A stretch of DNA of 64,000 nt, taken from assembly GCA_038373885.1 (NCBI GenBank), contig JAWZYV010012391.1:248001-312000 (forward strand), in the 5' to 3' direction. Numbering within the stretch: position 1 is the stretch's first letter; each line of letters starts with the position of its first letter. Origin of the DNA: Cheiracanthium punctorium (taxonomy: Eukaryota > Arthropoda > Arachnida > Araneae > Cheiracanthiidae). Shown here piece after piece: positions 28,701 through 41,060 of this stretch. The position numbers and the translations under genes were made by a program. Below the pieces are notes generated by a model. It searched no databases. It was not told where the DNA came from and was given only the letters and a program-made list of their open reading frames with translations.

Positions 28701-29938
28701 ATGACTAAGTATACGAAACTTCCATGTACCGAGAATCTCGCTACAACGATATCCTCTATAATGATAATTCTCTCTATTATGATACTTTTTTATAGTCCTC
28801 GCTGAATTTCCTTTAGACTAATGTAAAGCAGTTCTCTGTATAACGATATTCCTTACAACAATAATTCTCTCTACAACAATGGTAATATTATTCTCTCTAT
28901 TATGATTTTTTTTTTTTAAGTCCAACTGATGCATGCGATAACTAAACACTTCACAAAGTCTAGATAAAATGTGCTGGACCGTTGGACGATGTTCTCTGGT
29001 TATACCCTCTGTTGAAAAACTACCTTTCGGTTTGAGATTGCTGGTGTATAGGGATGTATCCAGAAAACATTACAGAGGGCCAAACGGGGGAAAAGGAGGA
29101 ATTTTTCTAAAAAAGACTTACCTTTCTTAGACTTAACTTCATTGCCATTTTGTTAAAAAAAATCAAAATTTCAGGGACAGTTTGGATCCCTTATATCCCC
29201 CCCCCCCTAAATACATCCTTGCTGATGTTAATTTTGGTAAATGTATTATGAGAGTGCATTTCTCATATTACATTTCACAGAAAACTTCTTATCTTTTAGA
29301 TATTATCACATGTTTAAATAAAGAATTTTTAAACATTTATGAGCTATGGCATCTCTAGAACTCTGCACAAGGATATCTGACTAAAATTTGCGGGTATTGT
29401 AAAAATTACTTTATTACAAACATGTTCTCATTCAATTTAATGTAGATAAATTATTGTTTGTGTGAGTGCAAGGGGTTTGCTGAATGAAAGCAGAGCACCC
29501 CTTAAGTGATGCCTGACTATAGGAAATGAAAAAACAAAATTCTTTTCATTAAAATATTGATTCCCTCTATAAAGGTAATTCTCTTTACAATGATATATTA
29601 CTTAGACCCCCAAAATATTGCTATAGTGGGATTTCACTGTACTGAAATTTTATACATAGACAAATCATGTCAAAAATCTTTATTAAAAAATGCTTTCTAA
29701 CAAATTCTTATTTGCAAAAATACTAGTGCATAATATAGGTGCTCAGATGGTGTTGTGGCTTAAGAATCATTCTATCACACCTTGGGCCGTTGGATTCCTA
29801 GCTTAATTCTTCCCGACTGTTCATCCTTTCATAGGGGCTAATGCTGGTCACCCATTGGGTGCCCCCATAATAAAATGGCCAGTAGTTCAGGCCTTAGTAG
29901 TGGCAAAGGCTTGTGGCCAGTGTTAGCCCATTCAAAGA

Positions 29939-29971
<33 letters not shown>

Positions 29972-30105
29972 CTATAAATACAGGGTTACTCGCAATGTGA
30001 CCTATTCCTTTTAAGATGTGATAGGGGAGCCAAAATGCTACAATTTTCAACCCTATATGTACAGCCAAACATCAATGGTTTTTGAGAAAATTTAATTTTA
30101 AACTT

Positions 30106-30145
<40 letters not shown>

Positions 30146-33100
30146 AACCCAAAATTTTACATACCAGTGCAAATTACAGTTTACACTGCAAATTCCATTC
30201 CAGTTTTAAAAAATCTACCTATTAAATGGATTTCATTTTATTTCATTTTCATAGCTGGCACTCTAATTAAACTAATATAATCATAAAAAGTACATTATTA
30301 CTTTTAAATTTCAATTCACAAACCATTACATGCATTATTTTAGTTTTTCATTCACATGTTTCCTTTTAAAAGATCGTATTTTTTAAAAATAATTCTTTTA
30401 ACTAACTAGCATTCTTTATCTTTTTATTCTTCTTAATACAACCAAGGGAAAAAATAACTCGGTTTCCTTCATTTGAATTCCATACTAATGTGTAGAATTC
30501 AAATGAAGCAGTAGTAGAACAGCAATAAAAAAAAACACTGTCAGAAGTCCTATTTAACTCAAAAAAAAAAATGCATAAGGTTCCTAGGTATTTTTACACA
30601 GAGGCATCGGAAGGGATTTTTTGCTGGGTGGGACAAACTGATATATTGTTAGATATTTTTTAAAGAGCCCTGTCCTTCCTTCAACAGTCATAATTATTGT
30701 TCTGACCTATGAGCATGGGCCGGACCTGCAGTCACTTCGTACCCACTGTACACAATTGTTACCCTTTAGTACACAATTGAAAAATTTTGCAATCCCAAAA
30801 ATGTGATAGATCAGGTTTGATCTTCCTGATCTTCAAACATACTACTATCATCACAATTGATTCTTATGTTAGAGCAAATGGGGCATCAAGTGTTACCGGA
30901 TTTATGTGCACCTTCTATCCTTCAACGATTATTATTACCTTCCCAATACTGCTGTTGATTATGGCAGAGGGTGCCCATTAAGGTGTCCCTTATTTTCTAA
31001 TTTTTAAATGCCCGCCCCCTAGTTTGGTTCCGTTTGCTTCAAGATTAGCCCATACAAATTTTTGGGTTGATAAACATCTTTTAACAGGAGCCAAACTTGA
31101 GAGAGAATATGAAAGAAGAAAGCCATTATCAGGCTTTTTGGTAGCAATGCTATTCTGATTGCTGTTAGTCTCTTGGTCTTCTTTGTGCATTATTAGAAGC
31201 ACATGATAATAATATTTAACAGTTCATTATTAATAAGTGATCCATTTGACAAATTAATAGAAAGGAATCTGCTGACTGCATAAAAAAAACATTTCAAAAG
31301 TCCAATTTCTCTAATTTTTACTGTTCACTGATATAAGCTTTTATCAGCACAAAGCGTGAGAGATACAAAAGATGAAAGACTACCAACTAATGCATCTTTC
31401 ATAACAGAACAGCTGACTGGTTTTCCAAAATAAAAAAATTCTACTGGGAAAGAGCAAGCATATGACTTTCGGACTGCTTTTAACACATTGTGTCGAAAAA
31501 CTAAGGTATAGATTTTGTGCAGTGGCACATCTGTTTTAAACACTGGCTGCAAAGACTTGAGAAACAATTGAAGAAATGCCAATGTTAATAATGTCAAAAA
31601 TGGAAAAGAACATGAGGAATGGCATCAATGAGACAGAAATATTAGTAATTGGGGGGGGGGATTCACCAAGCAAATACTGAGAGACTGCACTAAAGAACTT
31701 ACTGACAGTAAATTAAAAATTCATATTCAAGTGCTATGCATCAAGCCTAATGGCAAGAAGAATTTATTCTTTAAAAAATGCTTTTGTTCAGATTCCAGCT
31801 TACTTTATCAGTCAAACATGAGAAGGCTTTGAAAAAACTTTCATTATTCATTGGAACAGTGTATGTGAAACCATGGATTAAGTGCAGAGCAGTCACACTT
31901 TGTCACCTGGCATCTACGCAAGACCTGTTTCTTGAAATCTTTAAAACAGTACGAAAGGCTTGACGAAACACTTTCACAATCAGTTTAAAAGAAATTTATG
32001 CAGCACTTCTAGTATTTATCAGAATAATTATCAATTTTGTCCTTTTATCAGTCTTTATGTATAAGTGAAATTGAAATTCTTCGCAATCCTAGCTCATAAG
32101 TATTACACATAGAATGGACAAATTCTTTTTGTTTACAAAGTAACTGTATTATTATTATTTAGGAATGCTGTATTTGTATTTATATAGTTTTGTTACTACA
32201 AACAGTATTTTTCAAAACATTAGATTATTTTGTGTCTACTAAAACCAAAAACTTTTTAAATCACCGTCATTTGGACACCTCTTTGAACAAGATTGCCCTT
32301 CAACCTGGAAAAAACTGTCATATTTGGAAGTCAAATGAAAAATTACTGAAAACAGTTAATGGCAATGTTGAAAGTGATTTAAAACTAATCCAGGACTTCA
32401 ATAGGTTAAACTGTTAATGAAGAACAAAAATAATTTGTTCCTCATTGTGTGCAAGATCATCGCAACTTATATCGAGAACGCATCTTAACATGCAAAAGAT
32501 TTACATTAAAAAGAAAATATCCACACTAATTTTAAGTTCTTCAGCAAGAAGTAAACGAAAGTATCTATATATATAAAACAGGAATCTTGTTTGTTTGTTT
32601 GTTCGCTATAGCCATCCAGACTGTTTGACAGATCTGGACCAAATTTGGCACACTGACTAAATAGGACAAGAGAAAGCTAATGCCGTATAAATGAAATTAA
32701 TCGGATCAATAGTTTTTTAAGTTATTTTATGCTTTGTAAGATTTTGGGCATTTTTTTTTTTTTTGCATTTTGCATTATTGCAAGCTAAATTTTCATCCGA
32801 ACACTATATATTTTATATCATCGGAAACTACAGAGTTTTCTTTTCCAAATAAACTTTGTTACAAAATCATTACTTAAATTTGCAGATTTGGGGGAATTTT
32901 TTAAAGCAATTCCTGTTTCAAACAAAATATACTGTTTCTCATTTTTTAAATCTCGCATCAAAAAATCTAACTGGCAAAAATTTTCCATCTTTTTACTATT
33001 GATAAAACATTGATTTTGCCCTCTTTTAAATTTTGAACAGTGCAGAAATGATTAGATTAGATTTTTGAAGTAAAACTTCTTTAGGCGCAACTAGGAAGTA

Positions 33101-36100
33101 ACTCAGATATTTTTTTCTGACGGAAGTAACGCTCACGTGGTTTTGGAAAAGCGGAAGCTGCCTGCAATCGAAACCAACCAGCAGGCGAAAACTATGGTTT
33201 AAGAACGCGGTGACAGAAAAACATGAAGAAATGAACATACAAAGTAAGTGTTGCACGTTAGGCTTACAATACAACATAAGAAAAATAAGTAAGCATACAT
33301 TAGAATTTATAAACTATCTTATTTACCATTAAGATTCATACAAGATCACAGATACTACACAAGTATTATCACAGATTACCGCATACTAAAGTTCAAAAAT
33401 ATCGAAAAACTTACTTCATCCTTCATCTACACTAGCCTGCAATATATTACGAAATGGCACGCGGCACCGTTCACTTTTCGACAAGCGCCAACTGCGTGCC
33501 AAGAGACTTGGTGAAATTTGCCTTTCGCAGGTTACCGCTGAAGTTTGGCCAATGAGCATGGAGAATTTGAGCACCTTTGACCCGTATAAAATCCTAAGCG
33601 TGGAATCGGCATATATGCAATCGAGCCAAACTAGCAGACGAAAACTACATTTCAAGAGTACGGAAACAGAATAATACTTCGAACAAAACCAGCAGAGGAA
33701 AACAAAGGTTTAAGAACACTGCCACAGAAAAAGGCAATAATAGACCCTATATGCATTCGATACCAACCAACAGAAGAAAACACCAGTTTAGGAACACTTA
33801 AAGAAAAATACCACAACATAGACATTCTATCGATTCAAATCCTATGGAAAAACATTTTAAGAAAACAGTGAAAGAATAATAGTCCAACATGGACACTTCC
33901 TGGATGCTAACCTAAGTTGACCATATTTCTAAACAGTATTTTGGGGACAAATCAAGCATTGTCCTGGAATCCAAGGAAAACTTGGGGACACTAGAAAATA
34001 TCTTTGGGGACTTATTCGAGGACACAACATATTACCATGCTAATAGCTCTTTATATCAATTGTGTATTCTTATTTCTAATAAATTAATAGAAGTATTTAT
34101 AAATATTTATTTAAACCAGAAATATGAAAGGAAAACCATGTTGAAATATTGCAATTTATTCATAATTTAATACTTGGCATAGTATTTGTATTTTTCAGAA
34201 GACATTGCTTTTTACATTGGCTCGTTCTGTGATCATTTTTCATGAAACCTTTTACACCCTCTAAAAAAAGTATTTGAGTGCAAGAAAAATTTTTTACTTC
34301 AATTTCATATTTAAAGCATGGTTATTCCTGAAAAGTGATTAATCATTAACAAAACTAAAATGGGAAATTTGACTCATAGTCGAATACTTTATTGAATGTC
34401 TGTACACGCTATACATACAATGACAACAAACGTTTTCAGAGATCGAATTTCATTGTTTCTCTGAGTAGAAGGCGCTTTTAGTTGTTTTATTTTTCTTATT
34501 TCTTCAATTTTTTCTGAAAGAAATAAACTAAACGGAAACTTTCAGGGGGAAAAGTACAAATCTTTAAATTTGGGGACTTTTTGCGTCCCCAAGAAGTCAA
34601 GGTATTTTTAGGGACAAAGTAAAAAAAAAATCTATATTTGGGGACTGTCCTCGAATTTCAAAGATGTATGGTCTCCTTTATGCTACCCCGACATCCAGGC
34701 GGAACAACGGTTTAAGAACACGGGTATGTAACACCACAAAGAAACAAACACTGGCTGCAAACGGTTTAAGAACAGAATAAAATAATAACAAATGGACACT
34801 CCGTGGATTCTAACCCAACCTCAAGGAGGTGGTTTAACATGGGGATGGAACACCACAAAGAAACGGACCCTGGCTGCAATCAATCCTAAACAATAAACAG
34901 AACCTGCAGTTTAAAAACACGGATGCAGAATAATAATTTGAAACCTACCAACAGACGAAATCAACGCTTAAGACCACTGTGAATAGAAAAACACACAAAA
35001 AAATGTACACTACCTGCATTCGAACCCAACAAACAGAGGAAAACATCAGTTAAAGAACATAGTTTAAGTATAATACTAGACTATGGACATTCCCCCGATT
35101 CAAACCCAACCTCCAGACGGAACAATGGCATAAGAAAACAGTTAAAGAATAATACTACAACATGGACACTTCCTGGATTCTAACCCAATTTCCAGACGGA
35201 ACAACGGTTCAAGAACAGAAGTATGGAACTCCACAAAGAAACAAACCCTGTCTGCAAACGATTTAAGAGCACAGTTAAAGGATAATACATGGACACTCTC
35301 TGGATTCAAATCCAGCCTCTAGACGGAACAACGGTTTAAGAACATGGGGCTGAACACCAGAAAGAAAATGAATCTGGCTGTAACTGAATCCAACGTCAAA
35401 GAAGTTTTACTTCAATCGCGTGTAAAGATTACACGCACACACTTTTTTTTTTTTTTTATATGATTGCTTTTCTGAAAAGATCACGGGTTAAAAATCTCTC
35501 CTGACTCTCTATTCTGGAAGGAGGGAAGGTAGAAAAGAGCTTCAGCCAATGTCTACCCCTATGTGGGAGAATTCACATTCTAGCCTAGCCAAGCCCAATT
35601 CCCAGTAACCTCTGTATGCTATCAGGTGCCCTACTAATTTTTTTTTTTTTTTTTTTTTTTTCAGCGGGAAGTCCCATGTCCTTTTTTTATGATTGCAGCA
35701 GGAGGATTGACATTCCTTCCCTATACAATTTATATTTAAGGTCAATGGGCATTTCTCTTCCATTGCATGGGCAACACCGGGCCATGCTGCTAGTTGATGT
35801 ATATATGACTTGATCATTTATTGAGTATAACTTTTAATTAATAACACAGAGTATTTTATTTGTTCTAAATACATTGTATCATCCATTATGGCATTGAAAA
35901 TTCTGGCACAGTTCGGCACAGGTTAATTTTATCTTACTGAACTGAAACATTACACGTGAGTTAATTTGATTGAAAGGAACAATTTAAGGGTGTGGGCAAA
36001 AAAATTTCAGCAAAAAAAATTTTTGGAGAAAAATAAGGGACACTCTCTAATGCCCATGGATTCTGAAGACACTTCCTTCAATACTCTACTCACTATCAAC

Positions 36101-39100
36101 ATTGTTACCCTTATGTTTTAATAAATGGGGTTTAAATCGCTGCCAAAATCAATCTTTCAACACACTATTATTGTATCTACAATGCCGTATTCTATACTAT
36201 TGTTGCTAAGGGCAGAGGGTGCTTACAGATTCTTGGGACACTTGAAGTGTACCTACCCACTCAATAGGCTTGGCTATTTTGTGGGTTTTTTTTTTTTTTT
36301 CGTATTTATGAACTTTTGTGTTCTTCAAAAAGCACATTTTACACAAAAATTGGTAGATGGTGTATCAACAAATTTTTCAATAAATTCTAGGTTTTGAAAA
36401 GTGGGGAGGGGCAAAAAGTATGCTTTGAAGTACAAAATCTGGGGTGTCAAGTGCTTGCTCCCTCTGTCCCCCCAGTTCTGGCGTCAATGCTTTTACAATA
36501 TTTGCTGAAATGTTAGAAATTTTTTTCAAAAACCTTTATATAAAATTATAGTCTTACTATTGCTGTGACAGAAAACTTTAATGACTCATCCGACAAAACT
36601 TACCAGGGCACGGAGTCAAAGGCCACGGGCAGTGTTTTTTATGAGCTTCTTTTAAATCTTTTACAGTTTTTTCATTGCAAGTTTTATCTGTAAAATGAAT
36701 AAAATCAATTACAGGTCACTCACTTTATCATTTATATACAAACTAAAATTTAACAGACTACTTTAATTAGAAAAAAAAAATCAATACTAAGTTGAAGTTT
36801 TTTCCCTAAATGAAATGATGAATAAAATACCTAAAAAACAGTATTTAACATACTATACTATAATCAACAAACATTTTATGAATATATTGCACATCAGTTA
36901 AAAGAAATAACAATGAACTTTTATTCATAGGTCAGCAGATACTTTCCAGACAGGGTCCTGTTTTTGTGGAATTGAATATTTAATTTAATTTTGCAAATCT
37001 GAAATTAGCATTTAATCAGGTTTTTCTAGCCATGATCCTGATTTTGTGAATGTGAAAAATATACAATTTTACAAATTTAAATTTAGTGTCAAAGTTAAAA
37101 TTTAAGGCATTTTATACCGTCTTATTTTAAAAACTTATAGGCTTATTCATCTGTATGAATAAACAAACACCAACAGATTATACAAATTTTAGAAAGTGAT
37201 TTTATCAACCTTTTAAGTAAATTAGGCAAGTTGGAGTGTTTAGGCTGATTAATTTAGCAATGATGCGAAAAATTCCAGAACTGGGAATCGTACCCTGGTC
37301 TACTGTCTAATGTGCAGATGCTTTACAACTGAGCTACTCTGGGATGATTTCCAGATGAAATATTTCTTATAAGAACTATTGGCACTTAACCTAATTTGCT
37401 TGAATGCTTGATAAAATCATTTTTTAAAATATGTATAATTTCCATGGCATATCGGAGTTGTCGCAAATTAATTGTTTAATCTGTTCAGTCTGTGGTTTGC
37501 AGAAGATGATAAGTGCCAACAGTTCTTATACAAGAAATTTCATCTGGGAATCATGCCAGAGTAGCTCAGTGGTAGAGCCCCCGCGCGTTAAGCGGTAGAC
37601 CTGGGTTCAATCCCCAACTCTGGAACTTTTCGCATTATTGCTAAATTAACCAGCAGCCTAAACACTCCAACTTGCCCAATTCACATACAGATTTTTATAA
37701 ATAAACACATCAAACTTATTCATATATACTGATTTATGTGCATAACATATACAGAGTAAAACCTTGATTATCCGCCATAGTTGGGACCAAACCTACATCG
37801 GATAATCAAAATTTTGGGAGAGAATTTTTCAACGACCATCTAGTTTAATATGAAGGGTTATTTTAACATAACACGTATGACATTTTTACACTTTTTCTTT
37901 TAAATATTCTTTTTCCTTAGCTAAGCATTAAAAAATCAAATAGCAATTAATATTGTCTTATTTGAAATCTTTTTATAAAATAATTACAGGCACAATATCA
38001 TTATTTTTGAACATTTTATAATGAATTATTAATTTTATAAAACTTGTAATGTGTGTGGCAACTTAATTGATAGTTGTTATGAAATTCAACAAATAGATTT
38101 GTGAAAGATCACTTTTTAAAATCAAAAATATTGTGTAGGGTCCTTTTTAATGTAAAGCATTTTATGAAAGGTCCTTTTTTAGGATAAAATAATTTGTGAA
38201 GGGTCCGTTAACATACCCAAATTTCTCCTAAATAGACCCCTGTTATTTAATCTTTATTAAGCTTGAGAGTTATCTTGTCTGTCATGCACAGCTGACTGAT
38301 GATTTGAATTCACTATAGTCATATGTCTCTAATACCCTGCATTAATTGTATATATTTATGTAGCTGTACAACTACATCTAAATTTTTAGAATGATACTTT
38401 TTAAATAAAACAAATGTACTAACTAAGCTCACATTCTGTCAATGCTACTAGGGTATTTCAACTCTCTAAAGAATAAATTACAACATAGAACACACAAAAA
38501 AGTTTGATAAACAATTTTTTCTATATTTCATCTGTATCTCTCTAAAACAGTCATTAAAATACAGAATTACTTTTTTAAAAATAACAGATAATAATTTTCA
38601 AGCTGGATTAATTTAAAAGGCCAACATGTTAAAACTAATAGATAGAATAAACAAACAACAACAACAAAAAAAAATGTTTTAAAAGGTATTTCCATTTAAT
38701 TAAATAAATTCTTTTGTAGGCTTCAAAAGTTATATAGAGTGCTCTTGATTCACACATAAATGTCAAAATAAGACAACTTACAAGAATCAAAATTTCCTAT
38801 TTTTGAATCATTTACACAAAGTCTAGCACCACAGGTAACACACTCCAAAAGATCATTCTTCAGACACTTCCATCCATATTGAGAGCATATGGCAGGTGAC
38901 AATGATATGTGTTTCTTGATCCACCGCTGTTAAAAAACAATTCTGTTACCCTTGTATACATAATATATATTTAACAAGCAAATTTTTTAGGGGTTAAATA
39001 CTTATTATTATACATCAGGCTGCTTATCCCACAACTTTTGTGCTCAACTCAAATCAAGTGTAGTAAAAATTTTCTCAATTAATTTTTGTGGGAGTGTATA

Positions 39101-41025
39101 CACTGGCCTCCAAAAGTTAAGGAACAACATGTTTTTCGAACCTCACCATAAAAAAAAAATGACACTGACAGTAAAATTTATGGTTTATATAAATGAAAAA
39201 ACTGAACTTTATGCAAAAACTATAGCTACCACTTTGTTTTCATAGAAAAGAACAACCATATATGAGTCAGAGAAAAATGTGCAAATATCAGGCTTTCATA
39301 ATTACGCGTGTAACTTTTGTTGATTTACAACTTTTGATAGCAGATTGGTTAACAATAGGTAGCAGGTTCCTGCAATGTCTTAGAGAAACTGTTTGCCCGA
39401 TTCGTTAAGGTGGCGGTCGGTCGTATGAATGGAAATGGAGTTGTCACAGGCTTATGCTCCTAGGTGTCTTAATGTGTCTTGCAGTGTGGTCCACCGTCTC
39501 TGGAATCAATATCAAATGGAAGCTTCTGTGCCCAGAAGACATGTTCTAGGCCGACCATGAGCTGCAACACGTGCAGAATATCTTTTTATAGCTCTTTCGG
39601 CCTGGAAAAGAAGAAGCATTACTATGCCGCAACTTGTTGCAGACCACTCTGTAGCATCAGAGAGAAGAATATCCGCTAGTACGGTGCGAAGGCTTCTTCA
39701 CAATGCAGATCTCTATGCAAGAGGACCACTTGTATGTGTCCCCCTCAACAGACGACAGAGAAGGGCTCGTTTATCTTGGCTAAGAGAGCATGTTCCTTGG
39801 ACCAGACAGCGATGGGCTTCTGTACTTTTTACAGACGAGTCCAAATTCACACTGGAGAACATTCAGGACGTCTGCTTATCTGGAGGAAACAAAGCACCCG
39901 ATACCATCAATCCAACACTGTGGAAAGACACAGTTATCGAGATGGTGGAATAATGGTTCGGGCAGGGATCCAACTCGATGGTCACACTGACCTGCATGTG
40001 TTCCTGAGAGGAACTATGACTGGTGTGAAATATCGGGACGAGATCCTTGATACCTATGTTCGGCCACATGCTGCTGCTATTGGCAATGATTTCATTCTGA
40101 TGAATGATAATGCCCGACCTCACCGAGCTGTGCTTGTTGAGGATTATCTTGAGAGTCAAGGTTCGGAGGGAATGGAATGGCCAGCTCAATTTCCAGACAT
40201 TAATCTGATGGAACATGTTTGGGACTAACTTGGCAGACAAGTGGCTGCTTCAAGTCCTCCTCCAAGATCGTTGCATGAGCTGTAACAAGGACTAATCCGT
40301 GTGTGGTCTTCGCTCCCTATTGATGTGTCCGACAACTTAATTAGCAGCATGGAGAATCGATGCCGCCAGTGCATTGCAGTTAGGGGTGGACACATTCCTT
40401 ATTAGAACTCATTTTTGTAATGTTTCCACAAAAAGCTTTGATAAACTGCTTTCTCCAAAAGTGTTCTTTTGCTTTTACACGCTGTTTGTGTTGAATTTAT
40501 GTAAATTTCTATGTCGTACTCAATAAAGAACTATTTAGCGCTCAGTTAGTCCAAATTTTTTGCTTCTATGTTCATTCGTTTCCATATTATTCACAAAAAA
40601 CAGGTTGTACCTTAACTTTTGGAGGGTAGTGTATAATAAAGGAACACATCCAACCTTCTCAGACTGTTTACCCAATAAAATAAATTACATAAATTTATAA
40701 GTTCTATACATTTTACTTTATACTTCATGGATAAATTAGAATTAACTATAATTTAACAGATATTTATTTTAATAATTTTTTTTTCCCTCTCTCTTCTCTG
40801 ATAAGATCTGAAATTGGTTTTTCTGAGAGTACATTCACTCAAAAAAATATTTTAATGTAAGACAAACTTCCAATATTGATTTCTAAAACAATAGCTTGAT
40901 CTGCATACGATTGAATCATTCAATGTATGACAAGAGTCACCAAATATCTATAAAGGAAAAAAAATATATGTTTTAATTCTCAAATACATAATACATGTGT
41001 GTTTGAAAAATTTAGTAAATGGTGT

Positions 41026-41060
<35 letters not shown>

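Larger units (their letters stand above)
32564..35793 (+). mobile_element. Non-autonomous Helitron, 3.23 kb
   Basis: The 5' end TCTATATATATAAAACAGG is followed by (TTTG)n. The 3' end has a GCATGG...CCATGC hairpin, then TG and CTAG. It sits between A (32563) and T (35794) without target duplication. These are the defining Helitron features. The middle is a degenerate tandem array, interrupted by a hAT-like element at 33913-34680. No Rep/helicase frame is present. Confidence 0.87.
28551..36603 (-). other. ZC3HC1: ZC3HC1 intron 3 (8.05 kb)
   Basis: The intron holds a Tigger remnant (28730-29641), a SINE (29738-29938), TA and T runs (29939-29972, 30107-30143), a decayed ORF (31325-32470) and a Helitron (32564-35793). 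The Helitron contains a hAT-like insertion. Confidence 0.75.
37227..37680. repeat. Palindrome with a tRNA-like sequence in each arm
   Basis: Arms of about 170-185 bp are inverted copies at roughly 80-85 percent identity by eye. The outer ends read GGCAAGTTGGAGTGTTTAGG on the left and its inverse on the right; the spacer is about 37400-37510. Each arm carries a 68-69 nt tRNA-like segment, and the two 5' ends face the centre. It may be a foldback transposon or two head-to-head SINE copies. Confidence 0.8.
36688..38781 (-). other. ZC3HC1: ZC3HC1 intron 2 (2.1 kb)
   Basis: The intron holds the palindrome with two tRNA-like sequences (37227-37680) and a Tigger-like left end at about 37752 (CAGAGTAAAACCTTGATTAT next to TA) whose right end I could not find. 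The rest is AT-rich. Confidence 0.7.

Noticed and set aside
37556..37624. A functional tRNA-Asn gene
   Set aside because: The body differs strongly from the canonical arthropod tRNA-Asn, base 33 is C, the T stem has a mismatch, and it is one arm of a palindrome; kept only as a tRNA-like sequence.
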